From assembly GCF_000691145.1 (NCBI RefSeq), contig NZ_ASJC01000008.1, positions 62,001 to 126,000 of the forward strand: a DNA stretch of 64,000 nt. The letters are read 5' to 3'. Both the position numbers and the translations under genes were made by a program. The stretch's first letter is position 1; the number at the start of each line of letters is the position of its first letter. The notes beneath the pieces are model-generated. The model ran no database searches and had not been told where the DNA came from. It saw only the letters and a list, made by a program, of their open reading frames with translations. Below, in pieces: positions 30,473 to 39,035 of this stretch. This stretch comes from Bacillus altitudinis 41KF2b (GTDB lineage: Bacteria; Bacillota; Bacilli; Bacillales; Bacillaceae).

Positions 30473-31831
30473 TCAGTAGGCGTTTGCATGGTCTATAGGA
30501 GTAAGAGCCATTTGTGTTAGGTAAGATGCGTATTCAACGATTCTTTTCCCAATCAGCCATTCTGAGTTTTTCAATGGTGCATGTAGAAAAATCTCGCGGC
30601 CTGGACGAGAATTGGCTTCAAACATCCAGATAGCACCTAAGTGATCAATACCTAAGTCAAAACCAATTTCGCCAATCAGACCGGGCATTTTTTCATCTAT
30701 CACACGACTAAGTGCGAGGGCAGTATCAGAGAGCTCTTGCAAAACCTTCAAACGTTTCTCTGCATCAGGAAAGATATCATACAGTGTTTTTACTGAACCA
30801 CCATGCAGTTGATGGGTTGTGACAGTGTGATCTCCTGAAACTTTTCCAGCAGCGGCTGTAACAGTCCAATGACCATACTTATTTTTATTCGTATGAATTC
30901 TAAAATCCAGTGGTTGATTGTCTATTTGAAGAAGCTCAATGCCTTGTTGTGCAATCAAGTCGTGAATTGCACAATCTTCCCGCAGTTTTTTCACGAAATG
31001 ATCTACGGAATGATATGAAGTGCATTTCCCTTTATTTGAGCAGACAGTGATCCCGTTTTCCGTCTTCTTTAACTGATAAATACCGTCTCCGTGACTGCCG
31101 TTTGTTGGTTTTAAATAAATGACATGATGCAGATGAAGGAGTGTTTCTATTTTATTTAAAGCATCAACAGGATCTAATCGTATGGAATGTGGTAAGAAAG
31201 AGCTTGTTTTTTCATCTGTTAATAGCTGTTCATGAATGTCCCATTTATTAAAAAAATAAGGGTTGAACCAAGGGATATCGTAGTCTTGAGTGAGTTTTCG
31301 TTTTGTTTCTTGAATGAATGCCGACTGAGCAGCCTTTCTATTAGGCAGCCGGTCATAAACAACGGATGGGAGGGGCATCTGCTTTTTTACCCAGCGCTCC
31401 TCTTGGTAAAGCAAACCGTCTACTATTCCTTTATCCCAATCGATCGAATGAGTACCAAAAAGATATGCAAAACCAGCATGCTGCCTGCAAGATTGCAGCA
31501 GTTTTATAAAATAGGAAGATCTTGCGCCTAAAGGTGCTGTATTTTGTTCGAATCCTGCAGTGAAAATGCCGATGAGAGGTCCTATATAGAGTGTATGTTG
31601 AACTAATATGACATCAGCTTTCGTTTTGTATGGAATGAGTAAAGTGCGATAAAGGTCTTCTGATAATAAAATCCTTTGTGATTGATGATGATAGGAAATG
31701 GTGAAATCATCTACTAAACAAGAACCTAAAGCAATAGATAAAATTGCCTCCTGCTCTTTAAACTGAGCAGGGAGATGTACTGTTTTTTCACTTGCTGAAT
31801 GAGGAGCGATGATGTAGCGTTTTCTCTTCAT
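30473..31831 (-). CDS. yheD: Spore coat-associated ATP-grasp protein YheD
   Basis: The 452-aa protein belongs to the YheC/YheD ATP-grasp family. Visible are KIETLLHLHHVIYLKPTNGSHGDGIYQLKK (nucleotide-binding Lys and glycine-rich loop), DFRIHTNKNKYGHWTVTAAAGKVSG, and IGEIGFDLGIDHLGAIWMFEANSRPGREIF (metal-binding Glu/Asn). B. subtilis YheD localises to the spore as a ring around the forespore. The substrate is unknown; the fold implies carboxylate-amine ligation. It overlaps the 3' end of yheC by 44 nt, so the pair is translationally coupled. Confidence 0.9.
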   Translation of the reverse strand: MKRKRYIIAPHSASEKTVHLPAQFKEQEAILSIALGSCLVDDFTISYHHQSQRILLSEDLYRTLLIPYKTKADVILVQHTLYIGPLIGIFTAGFEQNTAPLGARSSYFIKLLQSCRQHAGFAYLFGTHSIDWDKGIVDGLLYQEERWVKKQMPLPSVVYDRLPNRKAAQSAFIQETKRKLTQDYDIPWFNPYFFNKWDIHEQLLTDEKTSSFLPHSIRLDPVDALNKIETLLHLHHVIYLKPTNGSHGDGIYQLKKTENGITVCSNKGKCTSYHSVDHFVKKLREDCAIHDLIAQQGIELLQIDNQPLDFRIHTNKNKYGHWTVTAAAGKVSGDHTVTTHQLHGGSVKTLYDIFPDAEKRLKVLQELSDTALALSRVIDEKMPGLIGEIGFDLGIDHLGAIWMFEANSRPGREIFLHAPLKNSEWLIGKRIVEYASYLTQMALTPIDHANAY

Positions 31832-32894
31832 AAGGAACCTCCTTTTCTTCAGCCATCATCGATTTGGCATGTTCAAGTATGGTCTGAATCAATTGATTCT
31901 CCCTCTCAGGGTAAGCTTTTAAAAAAGAGGATCGTCCTGGCTTTGATCTTACATTTGAGATGAAAAGTCTGCCTTCATTTGTATGAAGCAAGTCTATAGC
32001 GAATTCAATACACGGTGAGAAAGTTTTGTCTATAAACGCTGGAAGAGATGACTGAATGGAGGCAATATCATCTAACAGCAGCTCTTTGATGTGTGGCTTT
32101 AATGAGTTTAAGTAGTGATCAAAGGCTACCACATGAATGGAATTTTGTGTATTGCTTAAAAGGCTGTTTTCTACTGATGGTTTTGTATGAATCCCCATGC
32201 TATTCCATTGGTTTTGTGAATTTTTTATAAGAAAAATCCTAATTTCATTGAAAATAACGTCTTTTTGATCATTCGTGTTAAAAAATTGAAGGAAAGATCG
32301 GCCGATATACTTTTTGCACCAACGCTCAACCTCTTCTGAATGTGAAAAGGTGATGATTTGCTTAGCGTTTAGCTGCACAGTAATGAGTGATTTGTCTCTT
32401 AAAGAAATGAAGCAAGAGGGTGCTGCGTGCTGTTGAGAAAGCGGCTGTATTTTACAATATCCGCCCTTTCTGACCAAGTTGAGAAGGTCTGAAGGCTCTG
32501 TCAATAGAGAGCAGACAGGTAAGTATGGTTGTAAAGAAGGGAGGAGACGGAGCTGCTCGAATAGCCGCATTTTATTTGAAATTCCAGTATTCAAAAAAAC
32601 GGTTTTTGGATACTTTTTTAACCAATTCATGATAGGTTTTGCTTTTTTAGATTGTGCGTCATGCTGATAAAGACAACGATCATAAATCAAGTCAGGAATC
32701 TGAAATTCTGACGCTTCAAATCCTTTGCCAGTCTTAAATTTTTGACCGTGAATGACATTTGAAGCAGGCTTTAAATCTAGAGGTGAAAAACGAACAACTT
32801 CTAATTCAAAAGAAGAGGCTGCTTTGGCAAGCTGATGTGTGAATGCTTCTTCATGCTTCGGAGAAAGAGTGACAATGCCTAGCGTTGACATCAT
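31788..32894 (-). CDS. yheC: Spore coat-associated ATP-grasp protein YheC
   Basis: About 368 aa when started at the ATG at 32894, behind AGGTG; the frame also has an ATG at 32921. It is the same ATP-grasp family as YheD: N-terminal MSTLGIVTLSPKHEEAF, LVRKGGYCKIQPLSQQHAAPSCF, and CIEFAIDLLHTNEGRLFISNVRSKPGRSSF, where the metal-ligand region reads SNVRSKPGR. In B. subtilis yheC and yheD are a sporulation pair; the long overlap here preserves that. It is divergent from yheB. Confidence 0.88.
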   Translation of the reverse strand: MMSTLGIVTLSPKHEEAFTHQLAKAASSFELEVVRFSPLDLKPASNVIHGQKFKTGKGFEASEFQIPDLIYDRCLYQHDAQSKKAKPIMNWLKKYPKTVFLNTGISNKMRLFEQLRLLPSLQPYLPVCSLLTEPSDLLNLVRKGGYCKIQPLSQQHAAPSCFISLRDKSLITVQLNAKQIITFSHSEEVERWCKKYIGRSFLQFFNTNDQKDVIFNEIRIFLIKNSQNQWNSMGIHTKPSVENSLLSNTQNSIHVVAFDHYLNSLKPHIKELLLDDIASIQSSLPAFIDKTFSPCIEFAIDLLHTNEGRLFISNVRSKPGRSSFLKAYPERENQLIQTILEHAKSMMAEEKEVPYEEKTLHHRSSFSK

Positions 32895-33099
32895 GAAACA
32901 ACACCTACTTTTCAAATTCATTTTTTAACATCTGAAAAACACTTTTTGTTGATTTTACATAAACTTGGCGTTCCTATATCATTACGACAGATCGTTGTCT
33001 CATATGTCACATTGAATGCTTCATTTGCTTGGACTCTTGACAACAACTATAATACGTATAGATAAAAACAATAAACTTCAGGTGTTGTTTGAAAGGTAG

Positions 33100-34242
33100 A
33101 TGACGACTTTGGATATATTCACAACGTTTATCTTTATGATTGTGATAGGTGCAGTGATAGGGGCAGCAACAAACCATCTCGCAATTAAAATGCTTTTTCG
33201 TCCGTATAAGCCATATTATTTATTTGGGAAGCAGCTCCCATTTACACCGGGTCTTATTCCTAAAAGAAGAGATGAAGTAGCCAAGCAGGTTGGCGTCATG
33301 GTGATGGAGCATTTACTAACGCCAGAGGGTATTAAAAAACGATTTGAATCATCAGAGGCAAAGCAAGAGATATTGCAGGCAGTGCACCGATATATTGATA
33401 AAGGTGCTGATATGGAAATGACGGTTTTCTCTATGTTAAAAAAATACGGTTTTTCACAGGCTGACGTTAAAGCTGACGCATGGCTTCATCAGTGGACTGA
33501 TCATAAGCTCCACTCACTGCTTGAAAAGTATGATCAGCAAACGTTTTCTGAGCTGCTACCACAGGATGTAGAAAATAAGCTTGCATCCAAAATTCCAGAT
33601 GCCGCAGATTATATTTTAAAGAGAGGCATTCATTACTTTGAAAGTGATGAGGGAAAAGCAAGACTCGGTCATATGATAGATGATTTCTTAAAAGAACGAG
33701 GAATGCTTGGCAGTATGGTCCAAATGTTTTTAGGGAATTCAAGCTTAATTGATCGCGTGCATCCTGAAATGATGAAGTTCTTAAAGAATGCAGAGACAAA
33801 AAGGTTTTTATCAGATCTACTTGTTCAAGAATGGGACAAGGTAAAGCAATTTTCTTTACATGAGCTTGATGAAAAATGGAATGTGAAAGAGCTTCTATTT
33901 AGTGTGAAAAAGCAATTGCTTTCACATTTTTCTACAAAGGTGCTGTTAGATAGACCAGTAGGAGTTTACATCAGTGCAGTAGCGGATGATCTTAAGACCA
34001 AATTTGCTCCATCTCTCATTGATAAAGGGATTGAAGCCGCATCTAATGCGCTTGAGGGACTGCTCGCAAAGCTCCAATTTGAAGAAATTATTCGTGAACA
34101 AATTGAACTTTTCCCGCTTGAAAAAATGGAAGAGCTTGTGATCAGCATATCTAATAAGGAGCTGAAGATGATCACATTTTTAGGCGGTCTTTTAGGTGGA
34201 TTGATCGGTGCTGTCCAAGCGATTTTTGTCACCTTATTCTAA
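33100..34242 (+). CDS. yheB: DUF445 membrane protein YheB
   Basis: The 380-aa DUF445 protein has an N-terminal membrane segment ([55 protein letters not shown]), a long helical soluble body and a C-terminal hydrophobic helix ([24 protein letters not shown]). This two-ended membrane anchoring is typical of YheB. Function is unknown. The ATG at 33100 follows GAAAGGTAG. yheA follows 122 bp downstream, as in B. subtilis. Confidence 0.9.
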   Translation: MTTLDIFTTFIFMIVIGAVIGAATNHLAIKMLFRPYKPYYLFGKQLPFTPGLIPKRRDEVAKQVGVMVMEHLLTPEGIKKRFESSEAKQEILQAVHRYIDKGADMEMTVFSMLKKYGFSQADVKADAWLHQWTDHKLHSLLEKYDQQTFSELLPQDVENKLASKIPDAADYILKRGIHYFESDEGKARLGHMIDDFLKERGMLGSMVQMFLGNSSLIDRVHPEMMKFLKNAETKRFLSDLLVQEWDKVKQFSLHELDEKWNVKELLFSVKKQLLSHFSTKVLLDRPVGVYISAVADDLKTKFAPSLIDKGIEAASNALEGLLAKLQFEEIIREQIELFPLEKMEELVISISNKELKMITFLGGLLGGLIGAVQAIFVTLF

Positions 34243-34364
34243 GGCAAGATCGAGAAATTTCGATGAATTTATTGTATATATGTGAAACGAAAGCCATAGT
34301 TTGTTATAGTGGAGTGGTGTCCGCCGATCCATATCGGTGATAACGGATAGAAAGGAGACATAAC

Positions 34365-34721
34365 ATGTCTGTAAATCTTTATGATGTTGCATATGACCTT
34401 GAAAAAGCACTGCGTCATAGCGAAGAATATTCAGCGTTAAGAAATCTTTATGATGAGGTAAACGGGGATGAGTCCTCTAAAAGAATGTTTGAGAACTTCC
34501 GTGACATTCAAGTAAACCTTCAACAAAAACAAATGACTGGGCAAGAGATTACACAAGAAGAAGTAGAGCAAGCGCAAAAAACGGTTGCACTTGTGCAGCA
34601 GCACGATAAAATCTCTCAGTTGATGGAAGCAGAACAACGCGTAAGTGTTCTCATCGGTGAATTAAATAAAATTATCATGAAGCCTCTTGAAGAGCTTTAT
34701 GGAAATACAGAAGAAAATTAA
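34365..34721 (+). CDS. yheA: YheA, YlbF/YmcA-family helical protein
   Basis: The 118-aa all-helical acidic protein (MSVNLYDVAYDLEKALRHSEEYSALRNLYDEVNGDESSKRMFENFRDIQ...) belongs to the Com_YlbF family, whose paralogues YlbF, YmcA and YaaT form the RNase Y specificity complex. YheA itself has no assigned role. AAAGGAGA precedes the ATG. A terminator follows 3 bp after the stop. Confidence 0.9.
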   Translation: MSVNLYDVAYDLEKALRHSEEYSALRNLYDEVNGDESSKRMFENFRDIQVNLQQKQMTGQEITQEEVEQAQKTVALVQQHDKISQLMEAEQRVSVLIGELNKIIMKPLEELYGNTEEN

Positions 34722-34723
34722 TT

Positions 34724-34752
34724 GAAAGGGCGATCATATTCGCCCTTTTTTT
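34724..34752 (+). terminator. Terminator after yheA
   Basis: AAAGGGCGA (34725-34733) pairs with TCGCCCTTT (34740-34748), followed by T residues. Confidence 0.9.
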
Positions 34753-34789
34753 CATTCATATCGCCGCTTGTATATCTTTAAAAAAAGGG

Positions 34790-34838
34790 TTGTCGAAGCT
34801 CGTAAATTCTGCGATAATACTTATTGAAAGTGCTTTCA
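34790..34838 (+). promoter_or_regulatory. Promoter with cre overlapping the start site
   Basis: TTGTCG (34790-34795), 17-bp spacer, GATAAT (34813-34818), then TGAAAGTGCTTTCA (34825-34838), a cre with perfectly palindromic 6-bp arms and one deviation from the central CG. CcpA bound there would cover the transcription start. Confidence 0.68.
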
Positions 34839-35060
34839 AAAAGCGCTATCGTGATGAATTGGGTGCGTTCCACTTTGGATTTACGGCGATGAGTCAAATG
34901 AGAGAGAAGCGCTTCTGGGAGAAAAGCAAAGCATAAGGGGATATGATATAAGCAATGCTTTGGTGTGTGAAAGATGAGGGGATCATGGGGAGCTTCATCA
35001 CGCCATTGTTACGCATCCAAACCATACATAAAAAAAAGCCTAGGGGTAGGCTTTTTTTAT
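34825..35060 (+). ncRNA. Candidate CcpA-controlled small RNA
   Basis: A transcript of about 230 nt is delimited by the promoter/cre upstream and the terminator at 35031. No ORF with a good SD and plausible length lies within it; a 30-codon frame (ATG 34985) runs through the terminator. Internal pairing is extensive: AGAAGC/GCTTCT (34905-34916), CAAAGCAT/ATGCTTTG (34927-34962). It occupies the 446-bp gap between yheA and yhaX. The RNA is predicted from signals only. Confidence 0.5.
35031..35058 (+). terminator. Terminator of the candidate small RNA
   Basis: AAAAAAAGCCTA (35031-35042) pairs with TAGGCTTTTTTT (35047-35058) around GGGG. Confidence 0.88.
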
Positions 35061-35167
35061 TTGCGATTGAGGCATAAAACAAGGGCTGCTTCAACTGCAT
35101 GTTCTAAAGCGCTAAGCTAGGGCATATCCTCATCGTAAGTACAGTCATCAAGAAGGGGGATGCCTCA

Positions 35168-36034
35168 GTGTCAAAAAAGCTACTTGCACTCAATATAGAT
35201 GGAACGTTGCTTCGTTCCAATGGGAAAATCCATTCCGCTACAAAAGAAGCTGTGGAATATGTTAAGAAAAAAGGGGTTTACGTGACGATTGTCACCAACC
35301 GTCATTTTCGATCTGCACAAAAAATTGCCAAGGCGTTGAAAATACCAACTTCAACTCTTGTGACGCATAGTGGTGCATTTATCGCTGATAAGCTTGATGA
35401 GCCGCTCCATGTGAAGAAATTAACGGAAGAGAAAACATTTAATCTTGTGCAGATCCTTGAAAGCTTTGATTGTAATGTTCGCTTGTTACATGAAAAATTC
35501 TCAATCGGCAATCGGAAAAAAACACAGTCTCAACTGATGGGAAAAACGTTGATTCATCCGTCTGATCCCATTTTCTATCCCGTTCAATTTGTTGAATCAT
35601 TAAGTGATATGCTCATGGATGAACCGGTTAGCACACCTGTCATTGAAGTGTATTCGACGGCAGCACTTCAGCCTGAAATCCACACAACCATTCAACAAGC
35701 ATTCCCATCTGTGGATCTGATTAAGATCAGTGATGAGAAAATGAACATTGTATGCAAAGGGGTATCGAAAGAAGCAGGACTTTCTCTTTTAACTTCAGCA
35801 CTAGGTTTTACATTAGAAGATACGGTCGTGATCGGTCACGGGACAGACGACATCCCGATGCTTGAGTTAGCTGGCTTAGGCGTTGCGATGGGGAATGCAC
35901 CTCATTCGGTCAAACGTAAAGCCGATTGGGTGACACGTTCTCATGATGAACAGGGTGTTGCTTATATGATCAAAGAATACTTTAGAATGCAGCAAAGGGA
36001 AGGTTTTTTACATCAATTTGATATTAAACGATAA
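35168..36034 (+). CDS. yhaX: HAD-superfamily (Cof-like) protein YhaX with atypical motif I
   Basis: The 288-aa Cof/IIB-type HAD protein starts at GTG behind AAGGGGGA. Motif I reads LALNIDGTLLRSNG, with Asn where the nucleophilic Asp of DxDGT is expected. Motif II is VTNRHFRSA, the motif III Lys lies in VSKEAG and motif IV is GHGTDDIPMLELAGLGVAMGNA. The C-terminal helical KADWVTRSHDEQGVAYMIKEYF is conserved. B. subtilis YhaX is a sporulation-time (sigma-E) protein. The Asn suggests loss of phosphatase activity or a binding role. Confidence 0.88.
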   Translation: MSKKLLALNIDGTLLRSNGKIHSATKEAVEYVKKKGVYVTIVTNRHFRSAQKIAKALKIPTSTLVTHSGAFIADKLDEPLHVKKLTEEKTFNLVQILESFDCNVRLLHEKFSIGNRKKTQSQLMGKTLIHPSDPIFYPVQFVESLSDMLMDEPVSTPVIEVYSTAALQPEIHTTIQQAFPSVDLIKISDEKMNIVCKGVSKEAGLSLLTSALGFTLEDTVVIGHGTDDIPMLELAGLGVAMGNAPHSVKRKADWVTRSHDEQGVAYMIKEYFRMQQREGFLHQFDIKR

Positions 36035-36041
36035 TACAGTG

Positions 36042-36078
36042 AAGGCCCTGTCTATTAAGAAATGGCAGGGTCTTCTTC
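36042..36078 (+). terminator. Terminator after yhaX
   Basis: GAAGGCCCTGTC pairs with GGCAGGGTCTTC (two mismatches in the 12-bp stem) around TATTAAGAAAT, followed by a T-rich stretch. Confidence 0.65.
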
Positions 36079-36147
36079 TGTTCTCTTCATTGCTTTTCCT
36101 AGATGAATTTTGTAAAATGAAACAAGTTTGAAGATAAAGGTGATACG

Positions 36148-37647
36148 ATGCGAATTTTAGTTAAAGGGCTGTCTGATGAACGATTTCATCGACCGCTTGT
36201 CAATATAGCCAATTTATTCGAAGAAGATAGTGAAGTGCTGTTTGATTCCGGTGAAGTGGATGATGGCCTAGTGATGGTGTTTGATTGGAAAGAAACCCAT
36301 GGTAGGGTGGAGGCTTCTGGCCATATTGCTGGATCAGATATGACGAGTTGTTTTACAAGAGAGATGCCAGAGGGCTTGAACGATAAAGAGCGCTGGAAGC
36401 AAATCAAAAACACTGTGCTGTCTGTTTATTTACATCTGCTTCAGGAATATACAGGAATGACGCAAAAATGGGGGATTCTTACGGGGATACGCCCTACGAA
36501 ATTACTTCATAAGATGCTGAGAGAAGGCATGACAAAGGAAGAAGCACATGCAGCGTTAAAGCGCGATTACTTGATTCATGATGAAAAGATCCATTTGATG
36601 CAGGAGATTGTTGATCGTCAAATCAAAGCCATTCCAGATCTGTACGATCTACAGGAGGAAGTGAGTATTTATATCGGTATTCCTTTCTGTCCAACAAAAT
36701 GTGCTTATTGCACGTTCCCTGCTTATGCCATTCAAGGACAAGCTGGAAGAGTGGGAACGTTTCTTTTTGGGCTGCATTATGAGATGCAAAAAATGGGCGA
36801 ATGGTTAAAGGAACATGGGATTAAAGTGACGACTGTTTATTTTGGCGGAGGTACTCCAACGAGTATTACAGCAGAAGAAATGGATTTGCTGTATGAGGAG
36901 ATGTATCACTCTTTTCCAGATGTGAAACATATTCGGGAAGTCACTGTAGAAGCGGGTCGACCTGATACGATTTCACCTGATAAGCTGGAAGTGCTCAACC
37001 GTTATCATATTGACCGGATTAGTATCAATCCGCAATCATATGAGAATGAAACATTGAAAGCGATTGGCCGGCACCATAGTGTGGAAGAAACGATTGAAAA
37101 GTATCATTTATCAAGGCAGTATGGTATGAATAATATTAACATGGACTTAATCATCGGGCTGCCAGGAGAAGGGCTAAAGGAATTCCAACATTCCTTGCAG
37201 CAAACAGAAGAACTGAAGCCTGAATCTTTAACGGTGCATACCCTTTCCTTTAAGAGAGCGTCTGAAATGACCCGCAATAAGGAAAAGTATCAAGTGGCAG
37301 ACCGTGAAGAGATCACACGTATGATGGATGAAGCGGTTGCTTGGACAAAGGCACATGACTATCATCCGTACTATTTATACAGACAAAAAAACATTTTGGG
37401 GAATCTCGAAAATGTCGGGTATTCGTTAGATGGACAGGAAAGTTTGTATAATATTATCATTATGGAAGAGGTGCAGACGATCATTGGCATTGGATGCGGC
37501 GCTGCGAGTAAATTCATTGATCCGCGAACCGGAAAAATTACGCAGTATGCCAATCCAAAAGATCCAAAGTCTTATAATGATCGTTATGAGCACTATACGG
37601 AAGAGAAGATTCAGTTTCTTGAGTCATTATTTGTTTCTCACATGTAA
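36148..37647 (+). CDS. hemZ: Oxygen-independent coproporphyrinogen dehydrogenase-like radical SAM protein HemZ
   Basis: The 499-aa radical SAM protein has an N-terminal extension of about 170 residues, then the SAM/Fe-S motif IGIPFCPTKCAYCTFPAY (Cx3Cx2C, about residues 180-190), GGGTPTSI, EAGRPDTI and INMDLIIGLPGEG. It resembles HemN/HemZ, acting on coproporphyrinogen III under low oxygen, although Gram-positive haem synthesis mainly uses the coproporphyrin route. GATAAAGGTG lies ahead of the ATG. A terminator overlaps its stop. Position after yhaX matches B. subtilis. Confidence 0.92.
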   Translation: MRILVKGLSDERFHRPLVNIANLFEEDSEVLFDSGEVDDGLVMVFDWKETHGRVEASGHIAGSDMTSCFTREMPEGLNDKERWKQIKNTVLSVYLHLLQEYTGMTQKWGILTGIRPTKLLHKMLREGMTKEEAHAALKRDYLIHDEKIHLMQEIVDRQIKAIPDLYDLQEEVSIYIGIPFCPTKCAYCTFPAYAIQGQAGRVGTFLFGLHYEMQKMGEWLKEHGIKVTTVYFGGGTPTSITAEEMDLLYEEMYHSFPDVKHIREVTVEAGRPDTISPDKLEVLNRYHIDRISINPQSYENETLKAIGRHHSVEETIEKYHLSRQYGMNNINMDLIIGLPGEGLKEFQHSLQQTEELKPESLTVHTLSFKRASEMTRNKEKYQVADREEITRMMDEAVAWTKAHDYHPYYLYRQKNILGNLENVGYSLDGQESLYNIIIMEEVQTIIGIGCGAASKFIDPRTGKITQYANPKDPKSYNDRYEHYTEEKIQFLESLFVSHM

Positions 37648-37674
37648 ACACTGCGGTGACGCAGTGTTTTTTTC
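37646..37674 (+). terminator. Terminator after hemZ
   Basis: AAACACTGCG (37646-37655) and CGCAGTGTTT (37660-37669), 10-bp stem, 4-nt loop, T tail. Confidence 0.9.
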
Positions 37675-37722
37675 ATTTGTAAAAGGGTATATAGGAGGTA
37701 AAAAGATAAAGCAGGTGTACAT

Positions 37723-39003
37723 ATGATGGATGTGATCGGAATTGGGATTGGGCCAGCAAATTTAGGATTGGCCGCTTTATTAGAGGAGTATGAAGATGTG
37801 ACATGCTGTTTTTTTGAACAGGAAACCGAATTTGCTTGGCATCCTGGTATGCTCATCAAAGGAACGGACTTACAAGTTTCCTTTCTAGCGGACCTTGTGA
37901 CAATGGCTAATCCAAGGAGCAAGTATACATTTTTAAATTATTTACATGAATCAAACAGGCTTCACCGATTTTATACATTTGAACAATTTGATATCCCCCG
38001 GAGAGAATTCAATGAGTATTTATCATGGGTTGCAGGTGAATTAGATAGCTGTCAGTTCGGGATGAAGGTGGAAGAAGTGACCGACTGTGAAGACGGGTAT
38101 CTTGTAAAAGTTCGGCGGTTGAAAGATGGGGCGCTTTCTGAATATCGTGCAAAGCATGTCGTCCTTGGAACTGGAAGCAAGCCGATGATTCCTGTCGATG
38201 TGCCAGAAGCTGCGTTGCCGCATGTGACCCATAGCAGCCGTTATGTAGATCAACAAAAAGAACTTCATGAAGCTGAAACGGTGGCGGTGATTGGTTCAGG
38301 TCAGAGTGCAGCTGAAATTTTCTTAGACCTGCTTCAGCATCAGAAGAAAGGACAGCAGCTTTCGTGGTTTACACGTTCAAGTGAATTTAGAGAGCTAGAG
38401 ACAGCGGAGCTTGGTCAGGAGCTATTTACACCTAAGTATGTTGAATATTTTCATTCCCTTCCTTATGAAGAACGGATGAACACATTGCCTAGACTGGCAG
38501 GATTAAGGAATGGCATAGATGCATCGACGCTTTCTCGTATTTATCAGGAATTGTACCATCGCTCCGTTTCAGGAGAAGAGCCTTCTGTACTCATTCAGCC
38601 AATGACTGAGCTTGAAGCGATACATATGGAGGATGAGCAGCAGTTAGAGCTGCATTTGAAACAATGGCAACTGAAGAAAGAAAAGAAAATGACAGCCGAT
38701 CATGTGGTATTGGCTACAGGATATACGCCTAATATTCCGGAATGGTTTAGCGCATATGAACCATTGATTGAATGGGAAAGCGATGAGCATTTTAAAGTGA
38801 CAGACGACTTCAGGCTTGTGTTTAAAGACAAACGGTCTCATCATTTCTTTACATTCACGAACCTTGATCACTCTCATGGAACAGCGGCGACCAATTTAAA
38901 ACTATCGATCTACCGCAATCAGAAAGTCATCCGAACCATTCGCGGGGATACGAAAGAACAAGTGAAGCAAGAAACAGCATTTCAGCAATTTGAATTAATA
39001 TAA
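37723..39003 (+). CDS. Lysine/ornithine N-monooxygenase family protein
   Basis: The 426-aa flavoprotein belongs to the IucD/PvdA/SidA (K_oxygenase) family: FAD motif VIGIGIGPANLGLAALLE (about 4-21), the substrate-side FAWHPGMLIKGTDLQVSFLADLVTMANPRSKYTFLNYL segment, NADPH motif VIGSGQSAAEIFLDLL (about 186-201) and C-terminal ATGYTPNIP with SHGTAATNLKLSIYR. Such enzymes hydroxylate the side-chain amine of lysine or ornithine for hydroxamate siderophores. No siderophore synthetase or exporter gene is adjacent. B. subtilis 168 has no equivalent between hemZ and khtU, so this is a lineage-specific gene with its own terminators on both sides. The start may be either of two adjacent ATG codons. Confidence 0.88.
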   Translation: MMDVIGIGIGPANLGLAALLEEYEDVTCCFFEQETEFAWHPGMLIKGTDLQVSFLADLVTMANPRSKYTFLNYLHESNRLHRFYTFEQFDIPRREFNEYLSWVAGELDSCQFGMKVEEVTDCEDGYLVKVRRLKDGALSEYRAKHVVLGTGSKPMIPVDVPEAALPHVTHSSRYVDQQKELHEAETVAVIGSGQSAAEIFLDLLQHQKKGQQLSWFTRSSEFRELETAELGQELFTPKYVEYFHSLPYEERMNTLPRLAGLRNGIDASTLSRIYQELYHRSVSGEEPSVLIQPMTELEAIHMEDEQQLELHLKQWQLKKEKKMTADHVVLATGYTPNIPEWFSAYEPLIEWESDEHFKVTDDFRLVFKDKRSHHFFTFTNLDHSHGTAATNLKLSIYRNQKVIRTIRGDTKEQVKQETAFQQFELI

Positions 39004-39004
39004 A

Positions 39005-39034
39005 AAGAAGGGCCCCAGCACAGGGCCCTTTTCA
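39005..39034. terminator. Bidirectional terminator between the hydroxylase gene and khtU
   Basis: AAGGGCCC and GGGCCCTT form an 8-bp GC-rich stem around CAGCACA, with A and T flanks on either side. Confidence 0.85.
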
Positions 39035-39035
39035 A

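Noticed and set aside
34985-35075. 30-codon ORF in the yheA-yhaX gap
   Set aside because: It runs straight through the terminator hairpin and ends beyond it, so it would not be translated from the predicted transcript.
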